A DNA stretch of 64,000 nt from Jannaschia faecimaris (GCF_900107415.1 NZ_FNPX01000005.1:62001-126000), one strand, 5' to 3'. Shown: positions 7,750-17,728, counted from the stretch's first letter. The notes: a model not told the origin generated them from the sequence alone. Numbers and translations: made by a program.

Positions 7750-10700
7750 TGAATCACACCGTTATTCCCCTCGCCTTTTCGGTCGCCGTTGCCACGCTTG
7801 CCGCGCCGGTCTTCGCGCAGGACGAAGAGGACCGGGACCGCGGCTTCATCGTCGGCCTGATCGAAGACAACCTGGCGGCACCCGGCCTCTCGGTCCGTCT
7901 TGAAGGTTTCGAGGGCGCGCTGTCCTCCACCGCCTCCATCGAGAGCCTGACCGTGGCCGATGACCAGGGCGTCTGGCTGAGGCTGGAAGACGTCGTTCTC
8001 GACTGGAACCGCTCTGCTTTGCTGCGCGGGCGGTTGGAAGTTCAGGAACTCTCGGCCGCGCTGATCGCCGTGGAGCGCGCGCCTCTGCCACCGGAAGGCG
8101 TCGCGGCCCTGCCGGACGCCGGGGCTTCAGGCGGTTTCTCCCTTCCGACCCTGCCCGTCGACGTAAACATAGAATCCCTTCGTGCGGAACGGATCGAACT
8201 GGGCGCGCCCCTTCTGGGTCAACAGATCGCGCTCAGCCTCGAAGCATCCGCGCAATTGGCCGACGGATCCGGCCAGGCCGTGATCGAAGCGCAGCGCATT
8301 GACGATACGACCGGAACCTTCTCCATCGCCGCATCCTACACGGCGGAGGGACAAGTCCTCTCCGTGGATGTGGACGTGAATGAAGCGGAAGGCGGGCTTG
8401 CCGCAACACTGATGCAGCTGCCCGGCGCACCCGCGATCCAGCTGGCGGTCAAGGGCGATGGGCCGCTTGATGCCTTTGCCGCGAACATCGCGCTCGCGTC
8501 CGACGGAGCGGAGCGTCTTGCAGGACAGGTCGCACTGACCGGCGTGGAGGGCGGACGCCAATTCGCCGTCGAGCTGGGCGGCGACATGACCTCCCTGTTC
8601 GCGCCGCGCTACCAAGAGTTCTTCGGCGACGGTGTCGCGCTGATTGCGCGCGGCACGCAAAGCGTCGAAGGCACGCTGGAGCTGGATACGCTGGACCTGC
8701 GCACCCGGGCGTTGACGCTGAGCGGGGCTGCGCGTCTGGGACCGAACGGTTGGCCCGAGTATCTCGACATCCAAGGTCAGGTCGCTGCCACCGATGGCTC
8801 GACCGTCCTGCTGCCCACGGCCGACAACAGCCAATTGCGGCGCGCGGAACTTACTTTGCGCCACGATGCGAGCGTTTCCGACACTTGGGCGCTGGACCTG
8901 TCACTGCTGGATTATCGCGCGCAGACACTCACCCTCGGGGACGCCACGGTGCGGGCGAGCGGCTTGCTGAGCCGGAACGGTGACGGCGTGGTAGAAACGG
9001 CCACCGCCGCGATAACCGCCGCACTGAACGAACTGGATTTCGTCGATCCTGCCCTAGCGCAGGCCGTCGGGCCACGCGTGTCACTCGAAACGGATATCGC
9101 CTGGACTTCGGGCCAGCCCGTACGCCTGTCCGACCTTGTTCTGCGCGGTCCCGGCTATGCGCTGACCGGGAACGTGGACATCGATGGCACCGACCCTGAA
9201 GCCCCGCTTGCCCTGCGGATGGATCTGGCCGCCGCCTTCGAGGACCTGGCCCGGCTGGCCGCGATTTCCGGGCAGAACCTGTCGGGCGCAGCGAATGCGG
9301 GCCTGACCGGCACGATTGCCCCAATTGCGGGGACGTTCGATCTGGACCTTGAAACGGTGACGCAGGATCTGGGCCTTGGAATCGCACAGGCCGACGCAGT
9401 GCTCAACGGCGAGACGATCCTGTCCCTCGCCGCCCGCCGCACGGTCGACGGCACCTTTGTCGACGCGCTGCGCCTGTTCAACGACCACCTGACGCTTGCC
9501 GGATCCGTCCGGCTTCTGGCGGAAGACTCCGCGCCCTATTTGCAGGGAGAACGCTCCAACGCCGATCTGACAGCCAAGTTGAACGATGGCACCTTGATCG
9601 ACCCTCGGCTGGACGGTGCAATCGATCTGGCCGTCAATGCGCTGCAAGACGAAACCGGCATGTGGCAAGGTGCGATAGACGCAATCGCACCCGAGGGCGT
9701 GACTCTGTCGGCCAGCGGGACCCTGACGGGCGAGATGCCCGACGTCCAATTCGCCGCGACCGTACCGCGCATCGAACCCTTCGCTCCCGGCATCCCCGGT
9801 GGCGCGGCGGTCACCGGACGGGCCTCAGCGCGTAACGGCATCTGGTCCGTCGACGTCGATGCCAGCGGTCCTTATGATTTGACCTCGACTGTATCGGGCC
9901 CGGTCACCGGCGCAGCCCCCCGGATCGAATTCACGGCTAACTTGCCCGACTTGACAGCCCCCGTGCCCGCCTTGGCGGCGACCGAGGCCTTGAACGGTCC
10001 GCTGTCCCTGTCGGGCACGCTGGAGCGGATCGGCGATCAGTGGGAGATAGACGCCGCCGTTGACGCCCCGGCAGACATCACGCTGCGCACGCGAGGCCCA
10101 GTTACCGGTGAGAACGCACGCGTGGAGTTCGCCGGCACCGTGCCATCGGTCGCGGATCTGGTTCCTGGTATCGAGGGTCGTCTGGACCTTGATGGCGCGG
10201 TCGCCAAACAGGGTGACGACTGGGCCGCCAGCGTATCACTACGCGGCCCTTACGATGCGCGGGTGACTGCGCAGACCGTCTTGACGCAAGCCCCGCTGGC
10301 CGTGGCGTTCACCGCGGACATCGAAGACCTCAGCCCGCTGGCACCGTTGCCGGGCGGTGTATCCGTGACGGGTCGTGCGGTTCAAACGGACAGGGGTTTC
10401 ACCATCGACATCGATGGGATCGGTCCCTACGCGGCGACCGTGGGCGCGACGATCGACCTGGTGGATGGGGCTCCGAACGTGGTGGCCCGCGGCCAGATCC
10501 CCGACAGCAGACAGTTGGCCCCGCAATTGCGCGGGCCGGTCAACTACGACGTGACCGCCCGGCAAGTGGACGGCCAGTTTCAGGTGACGGCCGACGTTGA
10601 GGGCGCGCAGGCCATCTCGGCCAGCGTGTCCGGACTTGCCACCGGACCGGAGGCCGATCTCGATTTCCAGGTGAACGTCGGCAACGTCGCCCCCTTCGCC

Positions 10701-12314
10701 CCCGGAATTTCGGGAGCTTTGCGCGCGACGGGGCGCATCTTTCAGCAGGGTGGCAACTGGGCCGTCGATGTCGATGCAGGTGGTCCGCTGGGGGCCACCT
10801 TGGTTGCCAACGGTGTCGTGACCGGGCCCGCTCCACAAGCCCGCTTCACCCTTGCGGTACCGGATATCGGGCCCCTTGTGCCGGACATCTCGGGCCCGCT
10901 GCGCGTCGAGGGCACGGCGGAGCAGCGCGGAGACGCATGGGGTATTGATATCGACGTGGACGGCCCGTCAGGGACCGCCGCGGCTGTCGTGGGCGACGTT
11001 GGAACCGACGGAACTCTGAACATTTCCGTCGACGGCTCCGCGCCGCTCGGGCTCGCAAACGGGGCGCTTGCGCCACAACGCCTGGCCGGTGTCGCGCAGT
11101 TTGACCTGGCCGTGAACGGCGCGTCCGGCCTCGACGCGGTTTCGGGTACAATCACCACAAGCGGGGCCGCGCTCACCATCCCTTCGATCCAGAACGGGCT
11201 GAAGGAGATCGACGCCACGATCCAGCTACGCGGCGGTGCCGCCCAAATCGCGCTGACGGCCACGCCCGAATCTGGTGGTCGCATATCGGTGGACGGGCCG
11301 GTCACGCTTTCGGGGGCCTTGGACGCGAACCTTGGCATCGACTTCGACATACGCCTGGAAGACCCGAAGCTTTACACTGCGGACCTCGACGGCGCGCTTC
11401 GGATCAGCGGACCGCTGACCGGGGGGGCGAACATCGGCGGCACGATCAACATCGACGGGGCAGAAATTGCCGTTCCGTCTTCGGGCCTTACGGCAATCGG
11501 GGACCTGCCCCCGATCGAGCACATCCGCAGCCCACGCCCCGTGCAGCGCACTTTGGAGCGTGCGGGCCAGACGCTGGACGGTCGCGACCCGGCGGCCAAC
11601 GGAGGCGGTGGTGGGCCGGCTTACGGTCTGGACCTGACGATCAACGCGCCGGGCCGCGTTTTCGTGCGGGGGCGCGGCCTTGACGCGGAATTGGGCGGAA
11701 CACTGCGGCTTACAGGTACTACGGCCAATCCAATCACCGCTGGCGGCTTTGAGCTGATCCGGGGACGTCTCGACATTCTGGAACAGCGTTTTGACCTCGA
11801 CGAGGGGCTGATCAGTTTTCAGGGCGGCCTTATCCCCTTCATCCGGCTGGTGGCCGTGACCCAGACCGACACGATTGAGGCAGCCATAGTGGTCGAGGGG
11901 CCGGCAGATGCCATTGAGGTCACGTTTGAGTCCACGCCGGAAGTCCCACAGGAGGAAATCGTCGCCCAGATCTTCTTTGGGCGCGGGCTGGATCAACTCT
12001 CACCACTTCAGGCCCTGCAACTCGCCAATTCGGTTGCGGTGCTGGCGGGACGCAGCAGCGGGGGCCTGCTGGCGTCATTGCGCGGCAGTGCGGGACTGGA
12101 CGATCTGGACGTCACCACCGACGCGGACGGGAACGTCGGCGTACGGGCGGGGAAATACATTTCCGACAACGTTTATACCGACGTCGAGGTAAATCAAGCC
12201 GGCGAGGCGACCATCAGCCTGAACCTGGACGTGACACCAAGCCTGACAGTACGCGGATCCACCGGGGCCACCGGCGGCTCCTCGGTGGGTCTGTTCTTTG
12301 AGAAGGACTACTGA
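7749..12314 (+). CDS. tamB: TamB-like translocation and assembly module protein
   Basis: A 1521-residue protein with an N-terminal hydrophobic signal/anchor (LAFSVAVATLAAPVFA) and the conserved TamB/DUF490 domain over roughly the last 330 residues, which ends in GLFFEKDY. The rest is a long beta-rich region of the kind that forms a periplasm-spanning groove used to carry lipids or outer-membrane proteins. Residues about 660-1085 contain roughly seven degenerate repeats of about 60 residues with a shared pattern (phenylalanine-rich strand, PFAPGI-like proline turn, W-x-VDVDA-x-GP, then G-x-VTG). It is translationally coupled to tamA and directly precedes the pqi genes, forming an envelope-maintenance cluster. 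Confidence 0.92.
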   Translation: MNHTVIPLAFSVAVATLAAPVFAQDEEDRDRGFIVGLIEDNLAAPGLSVRLEGFEGALSSTASIESLTVADDQGVWLRLEDVVLDWNRSALLRGRLEVQELSAALIAVERAPLPPEGVAALPDAGASGGFSLPTLPVDVNIESLRAERIELGAPLLGQQIALSLEASAQLADGSGQAVIEAQRIDDTTGTFSIAASYTAEGQVLSVDVDVNEAEGGLAATLMQLPGAPAIQLAVKGDGPLDAFAANIALASDGAERLAGQVALTGVEGGRQFAVELGGDMTSLFAPRYQEFFGDGVALIARGTQSVEGTLELDTLDLRTRALTLSGAARLGPNGWPEYLDIQGQVAATDGSTVLLPTADNSQLRRAELTLRHDASVSDTWALDLSLLDYRAQTLTLGDATVRASGLLSRNGDGVVETATAAITAALNELDFVDPALAQAVGPRVSLETDIAWTSGQPVRLSDLVLRGPGYALTGNVDIDGTDPEAPLALRMDLAAAFEDLARLAAISGQNLSGAANAGLTGTIAPIAGTFDLDLETVTQDLGLGIAQADAVLNGETILSLAARRTVDGTFVDALRLFNDHLTLAGSVRLLAEDSAPYLQGERSNADLTAKLNDGTLIDPRLDGAIDLAVNALQDETGMWQGAIDAIAPEGVTLSASGTLTGEMPDVQFAATVPRIEPFAPGIPGGAAVTGRASARNGIWSVDVDASGPYDLTSTVSGPVTGAAPRIEFTANLPDLTAPVPALAATEALNGPLSLSGTLERIGDQWEIDAAVDAPADITLRTRGPVTGENARVEFAGTVPSVADLVPGIEGRLDLDGAVAKQGDDWAASVSLRGPYDARVTAQTVLTQAPLAVAFTADIEDLSPLAPLPGGVSVTGRAVQTDRGFTIDIDGIGPYAATVGATIDLVDGAPNVVARGQIPDSRQLAPQLRGPVNYDVTARQVDGQFQVTADVEGAQAISASVSGLATGPEADLDFQVNVGNVAPFAPGISGALRATGRIFQQGGNWAVDVDAGGPLGATLVANGVVTGPAPQARFTLAVPDIGPLVPDISGPLRVEGTAEQRGDAWGIDIDVDGPSGTAAAVVGDVGTDGTLNISVDGSAPLGLANGALAPQRLAGVAQFDLAVNGASGLDAVSGTITTSGAALTIPSIQNGLKEIDATIQLRGGAAQIALTATPESGGRISVDGPVTLSGALDANLGIDFDIRLEDPKLYTADLDGALRISGPLTGGANIGGTINIDGAEIAVPSSGLTAIGDLPPIEHIRSPRPVQRTLERAGQTLDGRDPAANGGGGGPAYGLDLTINAPGRVFVRGRGLDAELGGTLRLTGTTANPITAGGFELIRGRLDILEQRFDLDEGLISFQGGLIPFIRLVAVTQTDTIEAAIVVEGPADAIEVTFESTPEVPQEEIVAQIFFGRGLDQLSPLQALQLANSVAVLAGRSSGGLLASLRGSAGLDDLDVTTDADGNVGVRAGKYISDNVYTDVEVNQAGEATISLNLDVTPSLTVRGSTGATGGSSVGLFFEKDY

Positions 12315-12315
12315 G

Positions 12316-12933
12316 TTGGAAGCCTCCGAAGATCTGGTCTGCTGCCCAGTTTGTGACGCACTGCACGAGGTCGGCGAGGTGGAGGAGCACACCCGCCTGC
12401 GCTGCGTTCGCTGCCATACCGTGATCGCGGTGGGCCGGCCGGAGGCGATCCTGCGGATCGTGGTGCTCGCCTCCACGGCGATGGTGCTGATGACGATCGT
12501 CGTATTCTATCCGTTCCTGCAACTTCGAAACGGCGTCTTCACCAGCCGGGCTTCTGTCTTCGAGACGGTGATGAGCTTTTCCGAGGGGGTCATGGCCCCC
12601 CTTTCCGTCGCAGTCGCTCTCTTCGTGATCGTCTTGCCAATCACCCGGCTGGGGGCGATCATCTGGGCGCTTGGTCCGCTTTCCGTCAATAGGAGCCCGC
12701 TTCCGGGTGCCGCGTTTGCGTTGAGATGGGCGGAGATCCTGAAACCTTGGGCAATGGCCGAAATCTTCATGGTCGGCGTCGCCGTCGCCCTGATCAAACT
12801 TGCCGATCTGGCCACCCTGTCGATGGGGCCCGCGTTCTGGTCCTTTGCCTCCATCGTCTTCATAACCGCGCTTCAGGACACGCAGATGAGCAAACATTCG
12901 ATATGGTCGGCACTGGACACCGCGAAAACCTGA
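12316..12933 (+). CDS. PqiA-like membrane protein, first half (paraquat-inducible protein A)
   Basis: About 205 residues from a TTG start at 12316, which is preceded by GAGAAGGA and sits one base after the tamB stop; a TTG at 12298 is the alternative. The N-terminus carries a zinc ribbon (CCPVC ... CVRC) followed by about four membrane segments, matching one half of the two-domain PqiA of Escherichia coli. PqiA works with the MCE protein PqiB and lipoprotein PqiC in lipid transport between the membranes. The 3' end overlaps the second half-gene by 31 bases in another frame, so this is a split PqiA rather than a frameshifted one: each half has its own zinc ribbon and start. Confidence 0.85.
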   Translation: MEASEDLVCCPVCDALHEVGEVEEHTRLRCVRCHTVIAVGRPEAILRIVVLASTAMVLMTIVVFYPFLQLRNGVFTSRASVFETVMSFSEGVMAPLSVAVALFVIVLPITRLGAIIWALGPLSVNRSPLPGAAFALRWAEILKPWAMAEIFMVGVAVALIKLADLATLSMGPAFWSFASIVFITALQDTQMSKHSIWSALDTAKT

Positions 12934-13562
12934 ACGCGCTTACGGCGCGGGAGGCGGGGCTTGTCGGCTGCCGCCACTGCACCCGCGTCTGGCCCGCGGA
13001 TACCGAAGTCTGCGCGCGCTGTGGGGGGCGCCTAGAAAGCCGTGATAGGACATCGCTTCAACGGGTTTGGGCCTGGGGCCTCGTGGGATTGCTGTTCTAC
13101 ATTCCGGCAAATCTCTATCCGATGCTGCTGACAAGTACGGTCGGACGCGCCTCGGAAAGTACGATCGTCGGCGGCTCGATCGAGCTTGCACAACACGGGG
13201 CCTACGGCGTGGCGTTTATCGTTTTCTTTGCCTCCGTGATGATTCCGGTCGGGAAATTTGTCGCTATCGGATATCTCGCCATCGCGGTACGAAAGCCCCA
13301 TGGGATCAAACCCAAGCGCCTGCTTCACCTTTTCGAAGTCGTCGAATGGATCGGTCGCTGGTCCATGATCGACGTATTCGTCGTTGCCATCCTAGTTGCC
13401 CTGGTTCAGTTCAATCTGCTGGCGACGATCAATCCCGGCATTGCTGCCGTCTGTTTCGCCCTTTCGGTCGTGTTCACGATGCTATCCGCGCTGAGCTTCG
13501 ACAGCCGCCGTATATGGGACGAGATCGAAACACTCGCCGACGAAGGTATACATGACCGATAA
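12903..13562 (+). CDS. PqiA-like membrane protein, second half
   Basis: A 219-residue protein starting at ATG 12903 inside the preceding gene. It has its own zinc ribbon (CRHC ... CARC, residues about 20-40) and four hydrophobic segments, including VGLLFYIPANLYPM, the conserved P-x-N-x-YP membrane motif of PqiA proteins. It would pair with the first half to rebuild the full PqiA membrane unit. The frame is open further upstream but that part is the shadow of the previous gene. Its 3' end overlaps the pqiB start by 11 bases, so the four pqi genes form one tightly packed transcription unit. Confidence 0.87.
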   Translation: MVGTGHRENLNALTAREAGLVGCRHCTRVWPADTEVCARCGGRLESRDRTSLQRVWAWGLVGLLFYIPANLYPMLLTSTVGRASESTIVGGSIELAQHGAYGVAFIVFFASVMIPVGKFVAIGYLAIAVRKPHGIKPKRLLHLFEVVEWIGRWSMIDVFVVAILVALVQFNLLATINPGIAAVCFALSVVFTMLSALSFDSRRIWDEIETLADEGIHDR

Positions 13563-16299
13563 TTCCGATCCGACCGTCCCTGCCAAACCACTGTCAGAGC
13601 CCACCAAGGGCAAGAACCGCCGCGGCGTCATAAGCGCGGTATGGCTGGTGCCGATCCTGGCCGTCGTGATCGCGCTGGCGATTGGATATCAATCGTGGTC
13701 GCAACGCGGCGTTCTGATCTCGGTGGCCTTCCCCGACGCGTCGGGTGTTACCGCCGGACAGACGACCCTTCGCTACCGCGAGGTGACGGTCGGGGTCGTG
13801 GAGGACGTCGGTTTCACCGCCGACCTGACGCAGGTCAACGTCTACATCCGCGTCAACAAGGAGATCGCCCCCTATCTGGACGGCGATGCCAGCTTCTGGG
13901 TCGTGCAGCCCGAAGTAAGCGCACGTGGCGTGCAAGGACTGAACACGATCCTGTCGGGCACCTACATTCAGGGAACCTGGGACAACGAACTTGGTCCCGC
14001 GCAACTCAGCTTCGTGGGCGATGAGCGTGCGCCGATCGTACCGCCAGGGGTCGAGGGCACGGCAATCGTATTACGCGCCAAAGACAGCAGCCGATTGGGT
14101 CCGGGCGCGCCGATCCTTTATCGCGGAATCGAGGTCGGCGAAGTCGCAGCGCCGCGCCTCTCGCCGGATGGAACCGAAGTGCGTGTGGATGCCTTCATCC
14201 TTTCCCCGTACGACCGGCAGCTGTCGACGGCCACGCGGTTCTGGGACGCGTCCGGCATCTCGGCGACGCTGGGAGCGGGCGGCGTGGACCTGCGCATCGG
14301 CTCAATAGCGTCGATCTTGGAAGGCGGCGTGCATTTCGATACGTTGATTTCCGGCGGGAGGGCCATCAGCACGGGCCATCTCTATGACATTTTCGACGAT
14401 GAGGATTCGGCGCGCGTCTCTACATTCGAGGTGGCCTCCGACCGCACGGTCCGTTTGTCAGCTCTCTTCCCGACAGCCGCCGCTGGCCTGAGCCAAGGCG
14501 CAAATGTGCGGTACCGGGGCATTACCGTCGGGACGGTAGCCGAAATCACCGGTTTCATTCGCCCTGACAGCCCCGAGCAAGGTGTCGAACTTCTGGCCGT
14601 CATGGCATTGCGTCCAAGCAAGATGGGACTTGAGGGGATCGACGACGATCTTGCGGCGATCGATTTCATTGATGACCTTGTTGCATCGGGGATGCGCGCC
14701 AAGTTGGTCTCGAACTCGCTGTTCGGCAGCGACCTGTCCATCGAACTGGTGAACGACCCGGAAGCGGGCAACACCGGGCGGCTGGAAATCGGCATAGCGG
14801 CAAACCCGCTCATCCCGACCATTCCGGCCGATATTCAGGGCCTGACGGCGAGTGCGGAATCCGTGCTGACCCGGATCAATGACTTGCCGATCGAAGAGCT
14901 TCTGGCCGCAGCTACCGACCTGTTGAACAACGTCAACCTGATCGCCGGCGACGAGGACACGCGCGCAATCCCGAGCGAGCTCCTCGCCCTTCTGGAGGAT
15001 GGGCGCGGTCTTGTTCGCGACGGGCGTAACATCATCGCGTCCCCGCAGGTGGCCTCGGTGCTGCTGGATGTCGAAACGATCACGGGCGACCTGCGCGGCA
15101 TCACCCAGAGCATCGCCGAACGCGAGATGGTCGCCACGCTGGATGCGGCGTTGGCGTCCGCGACCGCCGCCGCGAACAATATCGCAACCGGCACCGAGAA
15201 CCTGGGCGAACTGACGGCTGCAGCGCAAACGACGTTGGAAGGCGTCGGAGCCTTGGTCAACGACCCCGCCACGACAGAAATTCCGGCCTTGGCCCGCGAC
15301 ACGCTGTCGGGCGCGTCGGAGTTGGTCAACGCGCCGGAACTGGACGCGATCCTGACAGATCTGGCGGCTGTGGCCGAAGATGTGCGGGCGCTTGTCGCCC
15401 CCTTCGAAGGGACGGCCATCGCTGACACGGTGGCAAGGGCGCTGACCTCGATTGAGGCGACGGCGGAAAACGTCGCCGCCGGCACCGCCGACCTCGACAC
15501 CCTGCGGCGTCAGATCGACGGGGTCGTCGGTGCCGCCGAAGCCCTGCTGGCCTCTGCGGATACGCAGGCCTTGCCGGGGGCGGCGCGCGGGCTGTTGGAA
15601 GACGGTCGCGAACTGATCACGTCGCCCGAGGTGGAAGCAATCCTGTCGAACCTCAACGAGGTGACCAGCCAGGTCCGCACCATCACGGCCGAAATCACCC
15701 GTCAAGGAGCCGTCGCCAGTCTGACGCAGGCACTGGATGCGGCGGCCGACGCCGCCACCAGCATTGCCGAGGGGACCGAAAACCTGCCCGAGATCTCGGC
15801 CTCGACCGAGCGCGTTCTGGCGCAGGCCGAAACGCTGGGTGCGAACCTGAACGTGCTGTCCGCCAAGGCGAACGAGCTGGCGCTGGAGGAGTTGGTCAAC
15901 GCCACGACCGACCTGATGACCACGGCGGATGCCTTCCTGTCCTCCGACGAGGCCGACGACGTGCCAGTCGTTCTGGCCGAAACTCTGGAAGAGTTGCGCC
16001 TGACGATAGAGACGGTGCGTACGGGCGGCACGTTGGACAACCTGAACGCAACGCTCCGCTCGGCATCAGGCGCGGCCGACAGTATTCGCGCCGCGGCGCA
16101 AGACCTGCCGGCGCTAGTGAACCGCCTTGAGACGCTGACCCGCGATGCAAGTGGCCTGCTCAGCACCTATGGCGAGGGCAGCCGCGTCAATACTGAACTC
16201 TATCAGGCGCTTCGCGCTGCCACGCGGGCCGCCGAAGACGTATCTTCGCTGTCGCGGACAATTGAACGCAATCCGAATTCCTTGCTGCTAGGACGCTGA
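13552..16299 (+). CDS. pqiB: PqiB-like MCE (MlaD) domain protein with long C-terminal helical extension
   Basis: A 915-residue protein with a short cytoplasmic tail, one membrane segment (residues about 25-45) and three MCE domains at roughly 48-140, 165-265 and 295-400. Each MCE domain has the LRYRE/LYRGI/RYRGITVGTV type strand. E. coli PqiB is about 546 residues; here the C-terminal part after residue 420 is some 500 residues, is predicted helical and contains repeated modules (for example LLALLEDGRGLV and ARGLLEDGRELI). MCE proteins form periplasmic hexameric tunnels for lipids, and in PqiB the C-terminal helices form the needle, so a longer needle is inferred. It is followed after two bases by pqiC. 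Confidence 0.92.
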   Translation: MTDNSDPTVPAKPLSEPTKGKNRRGVISAVWLVPILAVVIALAIGYQSWSQRGVLISVAFPDASGVTAGQTTLRYREVTVGVVEDVGFTADLTQVNVYIRVNKEIAPYLDGDASFWVVQPEVSARGVQGLNTILSGTYIQGTWDNELGPAQLSFVGDERAPIVPPGVEGTAIVLRAKDSSRLGPGAPILYRGIEVGEVAAPRLSPDGTEVRVDAFILSPYDRQLSTATRFWDASGISATLGAGGVDLRIGSIASILEGGVHFDTLISGGRAISTGHLYDIFDDEDSARVSTFEVASDRTVRLSALFPTAAAGLSQGANVRYRGITVGTVAEITGFIRPDSPEQGVELLAVMALRPSKMGLEGIDDDLAAIDFIDDLVASGMRAKLVSNSLFGSDLSIELVNDPEAGNTGRLEIGIAANPLIPTIPADIQGLTASAESVLTRINDLPIEELLAAATDLLNNVNLIAGDEDTRAIPSELLALLEDGRGLVRDGRNIIASPQVASVLLDVETITGDLRGITQSIAEREMVATLDAALASATAAANNIATGTENLGELTAAAQTTLEGVGALVNDPATTEIPALARDTLSGASELVNAPELDAILTDLAAVAEDVRALVAPFEGTAIADTVARALTSIEATAENVAAGTADLDTLRRQIDGVVGAAEALLASADTQALPGAARGLLEDGRELITSPEVEAILSNLNEVTSQVRTITAEITRQGAVASLTQALDAAADAATSIAEGTENLPEISASTERVLAQAETLGANLNVLSAKANELALEELVNATTDLMTTADAFLSSDEADDVPVVLAETLEELRLTIETVRTGGTLDNLNATLRSASGAADSIRAAAQDLPALVNRLETLTRDASGLLSTYGEGSRVNTELYQALRAATRAAEDVSSLSRTIERNPNSLLLGR

Positions 16300-16301
16300 T
16301 C

Positions 16302-16853
16302 ATGCTCTCGTTTTGTACTCGCCTCACACCTCTTGTCCTGATTCTGGGTGCCTGTTCCCAGACGGAGTATTTCTCACCTGTTCCGATGGAATCGGATCTT
16401 CGGGTGAACGTGCGCGCCCAGACCGTGCAGGTGAACGAGATTTCGATCCCAGAGTACGCAATCAATCAGGAAATTCCTGTGCAGCAGTTGGACGGAAGCC
16501 TGACGACGGACACCGATAAGCTCTGGGCTGACCTGCCGGACCGCTCGATGCAGGGGGCCCTCACCCGGCACCTGAACACGATCACCGACGCACGGGTCGC
16601 CGCCGAGCCTTGGCCTCTGTCCGGGTTTCCCGAAGTGGAATTGTCGATCTTTGTGGATGACATGATCGTGCAGGCCAACAGCTCGCTTCGTCTGACGGGA
16701 ACCTATGCGATGAGATCCGAACAGGGCCGCGACCGCGTCGGAAGTTTCGCGATCATCGCGCCGGTCACTGACCTTGATAGCTATTCCTCCATCATTGCTG
16801 CCCACGAGATCGCCTGGCAGCAACTAGCCGAGGAACTGGCCCGCAGTCTCTAG
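16302..16853 (+). CDS. pqiC: PqiC-like ABC-transport auxiliary lipoprotein
   Basis: A 183-residue protein with a lipoprotein signal peptide: basic start, hydrophobic core and lipobox LGAC with the lipidated cysteine at residue 18. The mature part fits the PqiC/DUF330 family, including the region SLTTDTDKLWADLPDRSMQGAL and the C-terminal EIAWQQLAEELARSL helix. It would sit in the outer membrane as the docking partner for the PqiB needle. It closes the split pqiA-pqiB-pqiC unit, two bases behind pqiB. I see no clear hairpin terminator in the 95 bases that follow. Confidence 0.85.
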   Translation: MLSFCTRLTPLVLILGACSQTEYFSPVPMESDLRVNVRAQTVQVNEISIPEYAINQEIPVQQLDGSLTTDTDKLWADLPDRSMQGALTRHLNTITDARVAAEPWPLSGFPEVELSIFVDDMIVQANSSLRLTGTYAMRSEQGRDRVGSFAIIAPVTDLDSYSSIIAAHEIAWQQLAEELARSL

Positions 16854-16948
16854 ATAAGGATCCGGCCCGCCGCCCGATAACACAATGCCGGAAGTGTGAA
16901 GGTGACTTTTCCAGTCCGGTTCCTATTTGCTCGTAGACTGAGTACGGA

Positions 16949-17728
16949 ATGGTCATGCTGAAATTCGTTATCTTTTGCGCGACGGCTATCGCGTCGCCGC
17001 TCTGGGCCCAAGTGACCAGCGAGGATTTCGTCCGCGATGTTTACGGCCAGATTACCCGAGCGCTGGACCTCTCCGGCGAAATGACAGCCACGATGCCGGC
17101 AGACACCTCGGACGAACCTATTGCCGAGATCCTGCGCTTCGAGCCATGGCAGATGCTTGACGACCTGTTTCGCGATGACATCGTCCTGCTGATGCGTCAC
17201 GGCCCGACCGACTGGTCCAAGCGTGACGCGACCGACGTGGCCCCGACCGATTGCGGCAACCAGCGTGTGATGACAGCCCTCGGACAGCGTCAGATGCAAG
17301 AATTGGGCACACTTTTGGTCGCAAACGACATGACGCCGGGACGGATCGTCGCGAGCGAATGGTGCCGCAACCAACAGACCCTTGCCGCCATGCTTACAGG
17401 GATGGACAGGGTCGACCCCTTCATGATGCGCGGCGTCCCTGTGGAGACATTCTCGGAGGCTAACTTGCTGTTGTCGTTGCAGGGCGCGCCAAATGTTACC
17501 GCACTGCGAGAGCTGATTTCAAGTTGGGATGGCGGCGACGGAATGGGTCCGATGCTGGTCATCACACATTACACCAACATCGAGGAATTGACGGAGTTCA
17601 GTGTTTACGAAGGTGAGATCCTGGTGATCGACCCGAGGCGCGACAATCGTGTTCTGGGCTATCTTCGCCTGAAGTCATCGGGCCCCGACGTAGGCCATTT
17701 CGACCCGGAAGTCGTGAAAGCCGATTGA
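16949..17728 (+). CDS. Secreted histidine phosphatase family protein
   Basis: A 259-residue protein with a signal peptide (MLKFVIFCATAIASPLWAQ) and a histidine phosphatase core. The catalytic motif is IVLLMRHGPTDWSK, where the usual RHG is intact; the second conserved part is ASEWCRNQQTLAAM, and the second active-site histidine is likely in VITHYTNIEEL. Periplasmic members dephosphorylate sugar phosphates or lipopolysaccharide heptose phosphate, but the substrate here is unknown. The start could instead be the ATG at 16955, with GGAATGG just upstream. It lies 95 bases after pqiC in the same direction, and about 570 bases without a gene follow. Confidence 0.85.
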   Translation: MVMLKFVIFCATAIASPLWAQVTSEDFVRDVYGQITRALDLSGEMTATMPADTSDEPIAEILRFEPWQMLDDLFRDDIVLLMRHGPTDWSKRDATDVAPTDCGNQRVMTALGQRQMQELGTLLVANDMTPGRIVASEWCRNQQTLAAMLTGMDRVDPFMMRGVPVETFSEANLLLSLQGAPNVTALRELISSWDGGDGMGPMLVITHYTNIEELTEFSVYEGEILVIDPRRDNRVLGYLRLKSSGPDVGHFDPEVVKAD

